This document shows positions 45,323 to 55,525 of a stretch of DNA of 64,000 nt, one piece after another. The stretch covers positions 1-64,000 of the forward strand of contig JABFSU010000044.1 in the NCBI GenBank assembly GCA_013140455.1. Direction: 5' to 3'. The position numbers were made by a program, and so were the translations under genes. Source of the stretch: Nitrospira sp. Its GTDB lineage: Bacteria > Nitrospirota > Nitrospiria > Nitrospirales > Nitrospiraceae. Under the pieces are notes generated by a model. It made no database searches. It had not been told where the DNA came from and saw only the letters and a program-made list of their open reading frames with translations. Numbering within the stretch: position 1 is the stretch's first letter; every line of letters begins with the position of its first letter.

Positions 45323-45844
45323 TCACGCCCCCAACCCTTCGATCATGTGTACGGTCATCACCCGCTGCTGTAAATCAACGGCCACAACCAAATCTCGCGC
45401 TGCGGGGATGAGCGTTTCCTTGCTCCCGTCCTGCACCACAAACACATGATTGCCGCTTAATCCCCAGATGTCGGTTAATGTCCCGATTCCGTTCCCCTGC
45501 TCATCCTGCACCCGCAAACCAATGAGATCGCATTCATAGTACTGCCCCTGCGGCAACGGGGGCGCACTGCCTTTCGGGATTTGAATCAACCCGCCGCGCC
45601 ACAGCCCGGCTTCCTCGGGAGAAGTCAGACCCTCCAGCGCGAGAATATACCCTTGCCCCGCAGGCCGGATATGCGTCACCCGCGTGTCCCAGGTCTTTCC
45701 ATTGGTTCCCAGGAGACTTACGGCTCCCAATGACTCCAATCGACCGGGCACATCGCTGAGCGAACGGACTTTCACCTCGCCCCTGACGCCGAACGATCGT
45801 TCGATCCGTCCTACCGTTACCAACTCGACCGGTTCGGCCACCAT
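45323..45844 (-). CDS. rimM: Ribosome maturation factor RimM
   Basis: 173 residues. VTVGRIERSFGVRGEVKV (10-27) opens the N-terminal beta barrel; LPQGQYYECDLIGLRVQDE and GNHVFVVQDGSKETLIPA lie in the PRC-barrel. RimM helps 30S head assembly with uS19. It sits between rpsP and trmD in the conserved order. Confidence 0.95.
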   Translation of the reverse strand: MVAEPVELVTVGRIERSFGVRGEVKVRSLSDVPGRLESLGAVSLLGTNGKTWDTRVTHIRPAGQGYILALEGLTSPEEAGLWRGGLIQIPKGSAPPLPQGQYYECDLIGLRVQDEQGNGIGTLTDIWGLSGNHVFVVQDGSKETLIPAARDLVVAVDLQQRVMTVHMIEGLGA

Positions 45845-45850
45845 GGTGCG

Positions 45851-46132
45851 CTATGCCTTTTTCTTCGCCGCTTTCTCTGCTTCGAACTGCTTCCAGAGAC
45901 CGGACCGCCGCAACAAGGTGCGCACGGTCACCGAAGGCTGGGCGCCATGATGCAACCAGGTCAACACCCGGTCCTGCTTCACATCTGGAAGGCCCTGTTC
46001 CTTAAGCGGGTCGAAAATGCCGAGAATTTCCAGGAACCGCCCGTCGCGGGCCTTCCGGGAATCCGCCGCTACCAGCCGATACATCGGTCGTTTATGTCTG
46101 CCTGTCCGAGCCAATCTGAGATGAACTGCCAC
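45851..46132 (-). CDS. rpsP: Small ribosomal subunit protein bS16
   Basis: 93 residues. MAVHLRLARTGRHKRPMYRL, VAADSRKARDGRFLEILG and KQDRVLTWLHHGAQPSVTV are typical bS16. GTG start at 46132 with AAAGGAGG six bases upstream. It follows ffh by 50 bases. Confidence 0.97.
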   Translation of the reverse strand: MAVHLRLARTGRHKRPMYRLVAADSRKARDGRFLEILGIFDPLKEQGLPDVKQDRVLTWLHHGAQPSVTVRTLLRRSGLWKQFEAEKAAKKKA

Positions 46133-46182
46133 GACTGTCCTCCTTTGAAAAACCGTCTAACACGGTCAGTGAATGAGTCTCG

Positions 46183-47529
46183 CTACATGGAACGCATGAG
46201 TTGGGCGAGTTGTCGCCGCCCCCCTGTCCCCGTCATTGCCTTGGCCAACTTCTTCGCCGACAAGAACTGCTTGATCAGGCGATTCACTTCCTGCACGCTC
46301 GCGCCGCTGCCACGAGCAATCCGCTTCTTCCGGCTGCCGTTGATGATGGTATGGTCACGCCGCTCACGGGTCGTCATCGAATCGATCATCGCCGTGACCC
46401 GTTTCATCTCGCGCTCCGGCTTATCCCCCTCGATCACACTTTTCAACTTTTGTCCGCCCGGCAACATGCCGAGAATCTGCTCCAGCGAACCCAACTTGTT
46501 CATCTGGGCCATCTGCTTGCGAAAATCCTCAAGCGTAAAACTGTTGCTGGTCAGGCGCTGCTGCGCCTCTTCGGCCTGCTCCTGCGTAAACGTCGCTTGC
46601 GCCTTCTCGATCAGCGAAAGGACATCGCCCATCCCGAGAATTCTGGAGGCCATCCGATCCGGATGAAAGACCTCCAGCGCATCCAGCTTTTCACCCACAC
46701 CGAGAAACTTAATCGGCTTGCCGGTGACTGCGCGGATGGATAACACCGCTCCGCCACGGGCATCGCCTTCGACCTTCGTCAGGATTACCCCGGTGAGGCC
46801 CACCTTCTGATCGAACTGGGTAGCCATCGTGACGGCATCCTGGCCGGTCATAGCATCGGCAACCAGCAAAATCTCGTGTGGCGTCACCGCCGTCTTCACG
46901 GCGACCAACTCTCCCATCAACTCGTCATCAATGTGCAACCGGCCGCCGGTATCGAGAACGACCAGATCAAACCCCTGCTCGCGTCCACGCTCGACCCCGG
47001 CCTGACAGATCCGTACGACATCCGCCTGAGTGGCTTGCGCATTGTCGACCCGGTGAACATCAATCCCGATGTCACGGCCAAGACTGCTCAGCTGCTCACC
47101 CGCCGCAGGCCGGCGCGGATCGGCAGCGACTAAGAGCACCCGCTTCCCCTGGCCTTTGAAAAGCCGCGCCAGCTTGCCGCAGGTCGTAGTCTTCCCGGCG
47201 CCTTGCAACCCGACCATCATCACCACGGTGGGCGGCTGAGAATGGAGGGCCAAGCCCGCCTTCTCCCGGCCCATCATGTCACAGAGTTCATCCCACACCA
47301 CCTTGACGACCTGATGACCAGGTGTCAGGCTTTGGAGCACTTCCTGTCCGACGGCTTTGACGCGAACCCGCTCAATGAAGTCTTTGACGATCTTGAAGTT
47401 CACATCGGCTTCGAGCAGTGCCAGCCGGACTTCCTTCAAGGCCTCGCCGATATTCTGCTCCGTCAACACACCCTGCCCACGAAGCTTCTTGAGGATCTTC
47501 TCGAACTTATCGCTCAGCGCGTCCAGCAT
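46183..47529 (-). CDS. ffh: Signal recognition particle protein Ffh
   Basis: 448 residues. N domain, then the GTPase G domain with VGLQGAGKTTTCGKLARLF (about 107-125), VAADPRRPAAGEQL, VLDTGGRLHIDDELM and TKVEGDARGGAVLSI, and the methionine-rich M domain (about 325-440) with RIARGSGASVQEVNRL. With 4.5S RNA it delivers membrane proteins to the translocon. It heads the long minus-strand array and has its own promoter upstream. Confidence 0.97.
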   Translation of the reverse strand: MLDALSDKFEKILKKLRGQGVLTEQNIGEALKEVRLALLEADVNFKIVKDFIERVRVKAVGQEVLQSLTPGHQVVKVVWDELCDMMGREKAGLALHSQPPTVVMMVGLQGAGKTTTCGKLARLFKGQGKRVLLVAADPRRPAAGEQLSSLGRDIGIDVHRVDNAQATQADVVRICQAGVERGREQGFDLVVLDTGGRLHIDDELMGELVAVKTAVTPHEILLVADAMTGQDAVTMATQFDQKVGLTGVILTKVEGDARGGAVLSIRAVTGKPIKFLGVGEKLDALEVFHPDRMASRILGMGDVLSLIEKAQATFTQEQAEEAQQRLTSNSFTLEDFRKQMAQMNKLGSLEQILGMLPGGQKLKSVIEGDKPEREMKRVTAMIDSMTTRERRDHTIINGSRKKRIARGSGASVQEVNRLIKQFLSAKKLAKAMTGTGGRRQLAQLMRSM

Positions 47530-47612
47530 GGGGCCCCAAAGAAAAAGGCAATCGAAGTCTTACCCAAGTTCTCCGATCGCCTCGTAAAATCTAGAGAAAG
47601 AGCATCGGGCAG

Positions 47613-47640
47613 TGTATAGAAACCGGTCCGGCGAAGTCAA
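47613..47640 (-). promoter_or_regulatory. ffh operon promoter
   Basis: TTGACT (47635-47640), 16-base spacer, TATACA (47613-47618), each five of six to consensus. Predicted leader to the ffh ATG is about 75 bases. Confidence 0.6.
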
Positions 47641-47663
47641 GAGATCGCGAAGCCATCCGATTT

Positions 47664-47692
47664 GTTGACAGACCCGACACCTTCCGATATGG
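47664..47692 (+). promoter_or_regulatory. Promoter of the DUF4321 gene
   Basis: TTGACA (47664-47669), 17-base spacer, TATGGT (47687-47692). It is back to back with the ffh promoter and lies within the longest open frame of the DUF4321 gene, arguing for a downstream start. Confidence 0.5.
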
Positions 47693-47742
47693 TGCCTTCA
47701 GTCGACTTCAGTTGGGCCTACATCGGGGAGCGTACGTCGCGC

Positions 47743-48003
47743 GTGAGAAAATCACCCTGGGTTCTTCTCATTTTCGTGCTCATCGGCGGGCTACTTGGCG
47801 GAATTCTTGGAGAAATTCTGCATGTAATGGCACCACAGGGTAACATTCAGAGCATCTTTTCCACGCATTTTACCCCTGGAATCAGCCCTCCTCTTACTAT
47901 AGACCTAGTGCTCCTCAAGTTCACAATCGGATTCAGCATCAAGGTCAACTTACTGAGCATCCTCGGTATGTTTATCGGGGTCTACCTGTACAAGCACGTT
48001 TAA
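47743..48003 (+). CDS. DUF4321 small membrane protein
   Basis: 86 residues from GTG at 47743. [20 protein letters not shown] (3-22) is the hallmark first helix, and a second helix ends the protein ([17 protein letters not shown]). The family has no known function. The frame is open from a TTG at 47662 and an ATG at 47689, but a good promoter overlaps both; GGGGAG lies 12 bases before the chosen GTG. The stop overlaps the end of uvrB on the other strand. Confidence 0.75.
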   Translation: MRKSPWVLLIFVLIGGLLGGILGEILHVMAPQGNIQSIFSTHFTPGISPPLTIDLVLLKFTIGFSIKVNLLSILGMFIGVYLYKHV

Positions 48004-49997
48004 GCCTTCAGATCCAAATCTTTCAGCTTCAACGCCCTGATCTGATTGCGTAATTCTGCCGCGCGCTCAAACGCCAGCTCCTTGGCGGCCGCCTTCATCT
48101 CGGTTTCCAACCGAAGGATCATCTGCCCGATCGATTCATCCTTGCCATAGCGTTCCGTGGTCTCGGCAGCTAAATCGAGCTGTACATAATCCAGCTCGGC
48201 CACCGCATACTCCAACGCAGGAATCTCTTTCTTGATACTCGCCGGGGTAATCCCATGGGCTGAGTTATACTCAGCCTGAATCAGACGCCGGCGAGTCGTC
48301 TCCGCCATGGCGATTTTCATCGACTCGGTGATGACATCGCCATAAAACACCACGCGCCCCTCAACATTTCTTGCCGCCCGCCCGGCCGTTTGGATCAGGG
48401 ACCGATAGGATCGCAGATAGCCCTCCTTGTCAGCATCAAGAATAGCCACAAGCGTCACCTCGGGCAAATCCAGCCCTTCCCGCAGGAGATTGATCCCCAC
48501 AAGAACATCGAATACTCCCCGGCGCAAGTCGCGGATGATCTCCGCCCGCTCAAGCGTTTTGATATCGGAATGAAGGTACCGCACCTTCAACCCCAACTCG
48601 TGATAGTACTCGCTGAGATCTTCCGCCATCCGCTTCGTAAGAGTCGTCACCAACACGCGGCCACCTTTGGCCACTTCCTTTCTCACTTCTCCTAAGAGAT
48701 GGTCCACTTGACCCTTCGCCGGTTGCACTTCGATGCAGGGGTCCATCAATCCGGTCGGACGAATGATCTGCTCGACCACCGACCCCGCCGCATGCTCGAG
48801 TTCATAGTTCCCCAGCGTCGCCGACACATAGATCACCTGGTTCAGGATCCGTTCGAACTCCTCAAACTTGAGCGGCCGATTATCAATGGCCGAGGGCAAT
48901 CGAAAGCCGTAGTCCACCAATGTCCGCTTCCGAGAATAGTCACCTGCGTACATCCCGCCCACCTGTGAAACCGTGGCATGCGACTCATCGATGATCATGA
49001 GAAAGTCTTTGGGGAAGTAGTCGATCAGCGTAGGAGGGGCCTCGCCCTGGGCCCGTCCGCTTAGATGGCGGGAATAGTTTTCGATACCGTGGCAGTACCC
49101 CATGGCTCGAATCATTTCGAGATCAAAATTCGTCCGCTGTGCGATGCGCTGTGCCTCAACCAGCTGCTTGTGCTTCTGAAAATAGAGGACGCGCTCATCG
49201 AGCTCTTCCTCAATCCCCGTGATGGCCCGCTCGTACCGATCCGGCGCAATCAAGTAGTGGGTATTGGGATAGATCGGCACTTTGGGCAATTTGCCCAGCG
49301 ATTTCCCGGTCAACGGATCGATCTCGTGGATCGCATCGATCACATCGCCGAACAGCTCGATTCGAACCGAGACCGCATCGCTGGCAGCCGGGAAAATTTC
49401 GATGACATCCCCGCGCGCGCGGAACGTCCCGCGATGAAAATCGACATCGTTCCGCGCATATTGGATCTCGACGAGTTTTGCCAAAATCTTCTCGCGCCGG
49501 ATCTCCATCCCCACCTCGAGATACAACAGCATGCCATGGTAGATCTCCGGCGAACCCAGGCCGTAAATGCACGAGACCGACGACACGATGATGACATCGT
49601 TCCGCTCGAGCAGCGACCGGGTGGCCGAGTGGCGCATCTGGTCGATCGCGTCGTTGATCGACGCATCCTTGGCGATGTAGGTATCCGTCTGGGGAAGGTA
49701 GGCTTCCGGCTGGTAGTAATCGTAGTAACTGATGAAATATTCGACGGCGTTCTGCGGGAAAAACTGTTTAAACTCCTGGTACAACTGCCCGGCCAGAGTC
49801 TTGTTATGCACAAGTACGAGCGTCGGCTTCTGCACCTGCTCGATCAGGTTCGCCATCGTAAAGGTCTTGCCCGATCCCGTCACTCCGAGAAGGGCTTGAT
49901 GCTTCCGGCCTGCACGAATGCCGGCCGTCAGCTTGGCGATTGCGTCCGGCTGATGGCCACAGGGATGAAACGGGGCTTCGAGCTTGAACGGCGGCAC
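48000..49997 (-). CDS. uvrB: Excinuclease ABC subunit UvrB
   Basis: 665 residues, the usual length. Walker [18 protein letters not shown] (about 36-52), the beta-hairpin region [35 protein letters not shown] (Walker B), [31 protein letters not shown] and a C-terminal UVR motif near [18 protein letters not shown]. UvrB verifies damage handed over by UvrA, encoded about 11 kb away here. No Shine-Dalgarno beyond AGGAAC... before the ATG: CGGAGGTTCCTGTGCC lies 5-15 bases upstream and supplies GGAGG. Confidence 0.97.
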   Translation of the reverse strand: MPPFKLEAPFHPCGHQPDAIAKLTAGIRAGRKHQALLGVTGSGKTFTMANLIEQVQKPTLVLVHNKTLAGQLYQEFKQFFPQNAVEYFISYYDYYQPEAYLPQTDTYIAKDASINDAIDQMRHSATRSLLERNDVIIVSSVSCIYGLGSPEIYHGMLLYLEVGMEIRREKILAKLVEIQYARNDVDFHRGTFRARGDVIEIFPAASDAVSVRIELFGDVIDAIHEIDPLTGKSLGKLPKVPIYPNTHYLIAPDRYERAITGIEEELDERVLYFQKHKQLVEAQRIAQRTNFDLEMIRAMGYCHGIENYSRHLSGRAQGEAPPTLIDYFPKDFLMIIDESHATVSQVGGMYAGDYSRKRTLVDYGFRLPSAIDNRPLKFEEFERILNQVIYVSATLGNYELEHAAGSVVEQIIRPTGLMDPCIEVQPAKGQVDHLLGEVRKEVAKGGRVLVTTLTKRMAEDLSEYYHELGLKVRYLHSDIKTLERAEIIRDLRRGVFDVLVGINLLREGLDLPEVTLVAILDADKEGYLRSYRSLIQTAGRAARNVEGRVVFYGDVITESMKIAMAETTRRRLIQAEYNSAHGITPASIKKEIPALEYAVAELDYVQLDLAAETTERYGKDESIGQMILRLETEMKAAAKELAFERAAELRNQIRALKLKDLDLKA

Positions 49998-50064
49998 AGG
50001 AACCTCCGGCGGTCATTTTATCAAAGACACCGTATCTGCACGACCGGCGCAGGGACCGAGGAAT

Positions 50065-50098
50065 AAAAAAGGGCTGCCGGAATTTCCGGCAGCCCTTT
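50065..50098 (-). terminator. Rho-independent terminator after the RRM gene
   Basis: On the minus strand, AAAGGGCTGCCGGAA pairs with TTCCGGCAGCCCTTT with almost no loop, followed by TTT. A 15-base perfect stem plus T run is a strong terminator; it lies 27 bases past the RRM stop. The A run on the other side means it could also act on plus-strand transcripts. Confidence 0.85.
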
Positions 50099-50124
50099 CA
50101 TGCACTAAGGGGGTCGTGACCGGT

Positions 50125-50442
50125 TTAGTACCGACCGCCGCCACCACCACCGAATCCGCCACGCCCACCGCCGCCGCCGCCGCCGGAACGGGGCTCTTGA
50201 GGACGGGCTTCATTCACAGTCAATGTCCGGCCGCCGAGCTGCGTGCCGTTCAACGCGGTAATCGCCGCCTGCGCTTCGCTGTCCCCCGACATCTCCACGA
50301 AACCGAATCCACGGGACTGCCCCGTGAACTTGTCCGTGATGATGCGTGACGACGTCACGGCTCCGTGCACAGCGAACAAATCGCTCAGCTGTTGCTCGGT
50401 TGTTGAGTAGGGCAATCCACCGACGTAAATCTTCGAACCCAT
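50125..50442 (-). CDS. RRM-type RNA-binding protein with glycine-rich tail
   Basis: 105 residues. One RRM with RNP2 KIYVGGLPY (4-12) and RNP1 SRGFGFVEMS (about 44-53), then a Gly/Arg tail ending FGGGGGGRY. Such small proteins in bacteria resemble cyanobacterial Rbp proteins and are often cold-induced RNA chaperones. AAAGGAGG precedes the ATG by 6 bases and a terminator follows, so it is likely a single-gene unit. About 260 bases upstream hold no gene; a long leader is possible. Confidence 0.93.
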   Translation of the reverse strand: MGSKIYVGGLPYSTTEQQLSDLFAVHGAVTSSRIITDKFTGQSRGFGFVEMSGDSEAQAAITALNGTQLGGRTLTVNEARPQEPRSGGGGGGGRGGFGGGGGGRY

Positions 50443-50703
50443 GGGGTTCCTCCTTTGAGAAAATGGTGTTGTGTTGGACTCGAGAACGGAGGAAGGAAGG
50501 AATGGGCCGAAGACGTCAACACAGCGGCGGCTTAGCTCTGGCTTCCGATCAAATTCCCGGGCACAACCATAACAACATCGATTCAGGCCTTGTCACTTTC
50601 AATGCTTGGCTGCCAGGCCTTTCGCACCCAAGCAAGCCGATGCTACTCCAGCAAACTGAGAAAAGGCAAGCAGAGAATCAATTGGCTCAGAGCGCTATCC
50701 CGC

Positions 50704-51492
50704 TCAATAGGCGGCAGGTGAAGAGAGTGGCCGATGGGAAAATAAGGGAACCGCATGCAACGTATCGAAAAACCAGGACGTTTTCCCCTGCATCACCACA
50801 CCGACTTGACCTGTTCCAAGCATCTGATCTTCCACCGAGAGCACTAATACCCCATCGACAAATGCCTCGATAAAGTCTTTGCTGACAATCGTATTCCGCT
50901 GGACCCGAAGACTATGCCAATCAATGGGCTTTAGTGTCACGGCGGTCTGACCTAACACCGTGAGCACTCCCTCAATCACACGGATGACCTGCGCGCGCTT
51001 TGCCCCCAGGTCGACGAGAGCCGCGTAAAAGTTTTGTGCATCCCGCAAGGCAAACACGAATCCACCCACACCGGCCACTCCATCGGCTGACCGCATGCGC
51101 ATCGTGAGATCCGGATACTCATATTCAAGTCCCTGCGCAATCAGCAGTCGGAAGCAGGTGCTTTCCTCGCACGCAGATGTCCCCCTCACCACATTCGGAA
51201 CGGACGGGGCCGTTTCATCAGCTTCTACCGACCAGATCGCCGATACCCCGGCTCCAGAGGAAAGCGGAACAAAACCTCCAGGAATACTTTTGATTGGATC
51301 CTTGTCGAACGTCCATTTATGGAAAAGGCCGCCGGTCGCCTGCTGCTTCAGATTCGCTTCCTTCTCCTCATGGTTCTCACGGGGAACCGCCGACACCGGA
51401 CCGACCGCCGCAAATACGAAGACCGCCACCCAAAGGCCGGTGGCGAACATGGCTCGAATATATTGAGCTACCAGACGCTTAGTACCACGCAT
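50704..51492 (-). CDS. Secreted protein with a LamG/DUF1080-like beta-sandwich, unknown
   Basis: 262 residues. A signal peptide (hydrophobic about 14-33, cleavage near PVSAVP) precedes a domain with FHKWTFDKDPIKSIPGGF, DLTMRMRSADGVAGVGGFVF, NFYAALVDLGAKRAQVIRV and WHSLRVQRNTIVSKDFIEAFVDG (as WHSLRVQRNTI), the pattern of concanavalin-like domains such as DUF1080. Binding of glycans is plausible, but no catalytic site is seen. ATG at 51492 has AAGGAG just upstream; the frame further up overlaps the neighbouring small gene. Confidence 0.7.
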   Translation of the reverse strand: MRGTKRLVAQYIRAMFATGLWVAVFVFAAVGPVSAVPRENHEEKEANLKQQATGGLFHKWTFDKDPIKSIPGGFVPLSSGAGVSAIWSVEADETAPSVPNVVRGTSACEESTCFRLLIAQGLEYEYPDLTMRMRSADGVAGVGGFVFALRDAQNFYAALVDLGAKRAQVIRVIEGVLTVLGQTAVTLKPIDWHSLRVQRNTIVSKDFIEAFVDGVLVLSVEDQMLGTGQVGVVMQGKTSWFFDTLHAVPLFSHRPLSSPAAY

Positions 51493-51521
51493 CTCACGCT
51501 CCTTCATTCTTGAAACACCGT

Positions 51522-51785
51522 CTATGGTTTCAAACCTGGTAACGGGTTCCGCCGAATATTGACGATCTCTCGCTGCAAGCGATCCCGCTCGGCCAGAATC
51601 CGTTTCCGCCGCTGCCATCGATCCCATGTCCACCAGCGAAGCTTTTGCGCGAACGTGACAGATGGAGGAGCCGCGCTCCCGCCAGGAGCATGTTGAAAGT
51701 CATACCCCTGGTGGTCGTCGCGGTTTTCGAAAAACCGCTTATAGAGGTGCTCGTACAGGCCCTGTCCAGATCCTCCGCCAGCCAC
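51522..51785 (-). CDS. Small basic protein downstream of the YyaL-like gene, unknown
   Basis: 87 residues, no recognised family. The first half is glycine-rich and aromatic (LYEHLYKRFFENRDD), the second strongly basic and helical (WWTWDRWQRRKRILAERDR). GTG at 51785 follows AAAGGAG by 5 bases and lies 10 bases after the stop of the upstream gene, which supports translation. No membrane segment or signal. It might be a partner of the YyaL-like protein or the secreted protein downstream. Confidence 0.6.
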   Translation of the reverse strand: MAGGGSGQGLYEHLYKRFFENRDDHQGYDFQHAPGGSAAPPSVTFAQKLRWWTWDRWQRRKRILAERDRLQREIVNIRRNPLPGLKP

Positions 51786-51797
51786 AGGCACTCCTTT

Positions 51798-53849
51798 CTA
51801 TAAGAGACTTTCCAACTGAACACTCTCAGTCACCGGCGCGGAGCAGGTGGACTGCTGGCAGACATAGGCCGTCGGTTGCCCGTTCACACTGACTTTTCCC
51901 GCCGCCAGAGGCAGTTCGCCCTCTTTTCCCCGGCGGGCCTCATCAATGACCAGGAGAATCTTGTTCGGCACATACTGCTGATGCAAGGTGGCCAACAGCG
52001 ATTCCGTCTGCGGATTGCCCCGCGCTCCCACAATCACCACTTCTTTCGGCTTGGACAAGGATAAGTCCAACCCGCAGAGAAGTCCTGATGCCCCATAGGC
52101 ATTCTGATCCATCAACTGGCAAAACACCCGCAACGTCTGCTCAGCGCGATCATAATACGTCCGTTCCCCCGTCAAAGAAAAGAGGCGAATCAGCACCTGC
52201 ACTGCCACCGCATTGCCGGACGGCATGGCGCTATCCGTGCCGGACTTCATCCGATGGATGAGCGTCTCGTGATCCTTGGCCGTGAAAAAGAATCCGCCGA
52301 GGCCTTCGTCCCAGAAGTGCGTCAGCATACCATCCGCCACGACCTGTGCCTGCTCTAAGTACCAGCTATGCGAGGTCGTCTCGAAAGCATCGAGTAACGC
52401 CGCCGCCAGATAGGCATAGTCATCAAGATAGCCGACAATCCGCCCGCTCCCGCCGGTGACCGTGCGAGACACGCGACCGTCGGCAATCGCATAGTCAATC
52501 AGGAACGTTAAGGCCTGTTCGGCTGATGACAGGTACCACGGGGTCCCGAAGGTCTGATAAGCATCAAGGAAGGCCGAGATCGCGAGAGCATTCCAGCTCG
52601 TGAGAATATTTTCATCGCGTTGGGGCTTCACTCGCTGCTCGCGGGCAGTCAACAATTTCTTCCTGGCCGGGCGCAGCGTCGCCTCAAGCTGCTCCTGAGC
52701 CTCAGCGGACGATCCGGTGTCTCCCAGCCGATTCAAGACCGTCTTCCCCTCGAAATTGCCACCGTCGGTCACGCCATAGGCCAGGCAGAACACCTCGCCT
52801 AACTCCTGTCCGAGTACGGCTTGAATTTCCGCCGGATCCCAGACGAAAAACCGGCCCTCCTCCCCTTCGCTATCGGCATCCTGCGCAGCAAAAAAAGCTC
52901 CGTCCGCGTGCGACAGTTCACGGCGAGTCCATTCGAGCGTCTCTTCGACCACCTGGCGGAACCGCGCCTCTTTGGTCAGTCGCCATCCGTCGAGATAGAT
53001 GCGGACCAATTGCGCATTGTCATAGAGCATCTTTTCGAAATGCGGGATGAGCCACTGCCCATCGACCGAATACCGGTGAAATCCGCCACCGAGATGATCA
53101 TAGATCCCGCCGGCCGCCATCTTTCGTAACTGCAACAAAACCTTCTCTTGAGCCGTCGCATCTTTCATCCGATACGTATGGCGCAACAACAGGCTGAGCG
53201 GCGGCACCGTGGGAAACTTAGGACCGTCCCCGAATCCGCCGTTGACCGGATCAAAGAACAGTCCCAAATTCTTCACACCGTCAACCAGCAGGACATCCGT
53301 GAGCGGATCTGGAGAGGGCTGATGCGTACTCACCCTGGTTAATCCCGCCTTGACCCGCTCGACGTTTTTCACCACATCATCACGGTGATTCCGGTAGGCG
53401 TCCAGAACCCCTTGCAACACTTGCGGGAATCCCGGCAGATTATGTCGCGACACGGGAGGGAAATAGGTCCCGCCATAGAACGGCTCCTGATCCGGCGTGA
53501 GGAACATCGTCAGCGGCCAGCCGCCCCCCCGCCCCAGAAATACTTGAGCGGCCTTCTGATAAATATCATCGAGATCAGGACGCTCTTCCCGATCCACCTT
53601 CACACTGACAAAGTGCTCATTGAGCACGGCCGCAATCTCACGATTCTCAAAACATTCGTGAGACATGACATGACACCAGTGGCAGGCCGAGTAGCCGATC
53701 GACAGAAGGATCGGCTTATCTTCAGCCTTGGCCTTGGCCAAGGCCTCCGGCCCCCAGGCGTACCAGTCGACAGGATTCAGCGCATGCTGCCTGAGATAGG
53801 GACTGGATTCAGTGATGAGACGGTTGGGAAACGAATCGGCCTGCGTCAT
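51798..53849 (-). CDS. YyaL/DUF255 family protein (thioredoxin-like plus six-hairpin domain)
   Basis: 683 residues. [20 protein letters not shown] (10-29) and the CxxC in [17 protein letters not shown] (56-59) form the thioredoxin-like domain, followed by [17 protein letters not shown] and [11 protein letters not shown]; the rest is an alpha/alpha barrel (about 190-560; [30 protein letters not shown]). The family, related to human SPATA20, has no settled role; a cellobiose-epimerase-like fold has been noted. A TTG at 53864 with GGAG is an alternative start. Confidence 0.9.
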   Translation of the reverse strand: MTQADSFPNRLITESSPYLRQHALNPVDWYAWGPEALAKAKAEDKPILLSIGYSACHWCHVMSHECFENREIAAVLNEHFVSVKVDREERPDLDDIYQKAAQVFLGRGGGWPLTMFLTPDQEPFYGGTYFPPVSRHNLPGFPQVLQGVLDAYRNHRDDVVKNVERVKAGLTRVSTHQPSPDPLTDVLLVDGVKNLGLFFDPVNGGFGDGPKFPTVPPLSLLLRHTYRMKDATAQEKVLLQLRKMAAGGIYDHLGGGFHRYSVDGQWLIPHFEKMLYDNAQLVRIYLDGWRLTKEARFRQVVEETLEWTRRELSHADGAFFAAQDADSEGEEGRFFVWDPAEIQAVLGQELGEVFCLAYGVTDGGNFEGKTVLNRLGDTGSSAEAQEQLEATLRPARKKLLTAREQRVKPQRDENILTSWNALAISAFLDAYQTFGTPWYLSSAEQALTFLIDYAIADGRVSRTVTGGSGRIVGYLDDYAYLAAALLDAFETTSHSWYLEQAQVVADGMLTHFWDEGLGGFFFTAKDHETLIHRMKSGTDSAMPSGNAVAVQVLIRLFSLTGERTYYDRAEQTLRVFCQLMDQNAYGASGLLCGLDLSLSKPKEVVIVGARGNPQTESLLATLHQQYVPNKILLVIDEARRGKEGELPLAAGKVSVNGQPTAYVCQQSTCSAPVTESVQLESLL

Positions 53850-53879
53850 GGTGTTTCGTATCAAAATTCTCCGTGACGA

Positions 53880-53908
53880 ATAGTACCTGGCTCAACCCCG
53901 CGGTGCAA
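53880..53908 (-). promoter_or_regulatory. Promoter of the YyaL-like gene
   Basis: TTGCAC (53903-53908), 17-base spacer, TACTAT (53880-53885). It would start transcription near 53873, about 24 bases before the ATG at 53849. Confidence 0.5.
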
Positions 53909-53967
53909 CCCGCTTGGCGCCCTGTGCTATCATCCTCACTGGAATCACGACAGGACGGGGTACCGAG

Positions 53968-55509
53968 ATGACGAGCTGCCTGACCATATCATTTATTGCA
54001 ATCGTCCGCATGGCCCTGTGTCTCATCATCGTGTTTCTGGTCCATACCGAACCAGTGCGGGCGCAGTCATCCGATGCAGGACTTCAGGCCTCCCTGAACA
54101 CCCTCTCAACCGAACGGATGCTGGCCGACATTCGCACACTCAGCGCCCCCTCGTTCAACGGACGCCTGGCCGGCAGCGACGACGACGTGCAATCGGCTAA
54201 ATGGGTTGCGCAGGAATTAGCCGCAGCAAATCTACAACTCCCCCCTATTATGAACGGCTCGCTCATCTTTCCCTTTGTCAGCGGAGAACATGGCACACCG
54301 CTCGGCGTGATGGCTTCGATCATCCCAACGTCAACGATCCAACCAGACCCAGAGCTTCGAATCGGCAGTGCCGACCAGCTGACGGCCGCCACCCTTGGCA
54401 CCGACTACCTGCCGATGTTCGATTCCCCCGCTGCGAACGTGCAAGGCCGCATCATCTTCGTGGGCTACGGAATCGTCGATCCTGCTCGCGGCATCGATGA
54501 CTATGCCGGCGTGGATGTGACCAACCGAATCGTCCTCTTCCTGCGGGGCAAGCCTGCGCATTACCAGCGACCAGTCAGCCATGCAGAAAAAGTCCGATTC
54601 GCGCAAGACCATGGAGTCCTCGCTTATCTGACCGCCACAGGACCGATTCTCAATCCCTATGAAGCCCGACGCGGTGTCACGGGAAGGCCCAGCGCATTCT
54701 ACGGGCAACTATTTCCCGATCGAGCCATCCCCGGCGCATGGATCAGCACCGCACTCGCGGAACAAATTCTATCTGGATCGGACAATGCCAAAATAAATCG
54801 CCTTCACCTCCTCCAGGAACAACTCAACAAGACGCCGTCCTCACAGTCGAAAGAAACCGATCAGTACGCCTCACTCCACTGGAACACCACCGTACAAGAA
54901 GGCCTGCTGACAAACGTCGTGGGGTTGATCCCCGGAACCGGACCTGACGCCATTATCATCGGCGCCCATCGCGATCACTTCGGCCGTCCGGCTGGACTGC
55001 TCTTCCCAGGAGCGGACGACAATGCTTCCGGTACGGCCGTGATGGTGGAAGTAGCACGCGCGATGGCGAACAGCGGCGTCCGCCCCCAACGCACAATTCT
55101 CTTTGCCTCCTTCAGCGGCGAGGAAAAGGACTTGCTGGGATCGCGCCTGTACGTGAGCCGACCGGTCATCCCCCTCTCCTCAACCAAGGCTATGATCAAC
55201 ATTGACCATGCCGGGATTGGAAATGGACGATTGACGGTGGGCGTGACAGGGCTCGACAAGAGCGTGGCACAGGCGGCAGGGGAGCTGGCTGGTCTCACAT
55301 CCACACTCGATGTCTATGGATTCTTTCCCGGAGGCGACCACGTCCCGTTTAAAGAAGCCGGCGTACCAACCATGACAGTCGTCAGCGGCGGGGTCCATCC
55401 CCACTATCATCAACCGACCGATACGGCTGATACCGTCAGTCCGAACATTCTCCAGGCTGCGGCGCGCTATGTCCTGTCATTGGCCTGGCAATTGGCAAGT
55501 GATCCGTGA
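53968..55509 (+). CDS. Secreted M28-family metallopeptidase with PA domain
   Basis: 513 residues. A signal peptide (about 14-32, cleavage near VRAQS), a PA-type insert (about 120-250; VGYGIVDPARGIDDYAGVD) and the M28 zinc site: IIIGAHRDHFGR, GADDNASGTAVMVEVA, ASFSGEEKDLLGS, INIDHAGIG and HYHQPTDTADTV. It should cleave amino acids or peptides in the periplasm or outside. ATG at 53968 is preferred over one at 53914, since it follows a plausible leader and starts the signal peptide well. Confidence 0.9.
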   Translation: MTSCLTISFIAIVRMALCLIIVFLVHTEPVRAQSSDAGLQASLNTLSTERMLADIRTLSAPSFNGRLAGSDDDVQSAKWVAQELAAANLQLPPIMNGSLIFPFVSGEHGTPLGVMASIIPTSTIQPDPELRIGSADQLTAATLGTDYLPMFDSPAANVQGRIIFVGYGIVDPARGIDDYAGVDVTNRIVLFLRGKPAHYQRPVSHAEKVRFAQDHGVLAYLTATGPILNPYEARRGVTGRPSAFYGQLFPDRAIPGAWISTALAEQILSGSDNAKINRLHLLQEQLNKTPSSQSKETDQYASLHWNTTVQEGLLTNVVGLIPGTGPDAIIIGAHRDHFGRPAGLLFPGADDNASGTAVMVEVARAMANSGVRPQRTILFASFSGEEKDLLGSRLYVSRPVIPLSSTKAMINIDHAGIGNGRLTVGVTGLDKSVAQAAGELAGLTSTLDVYGFFPGGDHVPFKEAGVPTMTVVSGGVHPHYHQPTDTADTVSPNILQAAARYVLSLAWQLASDP

Positions 55510-55525
55510 ATGTAATCGGTAGGTG

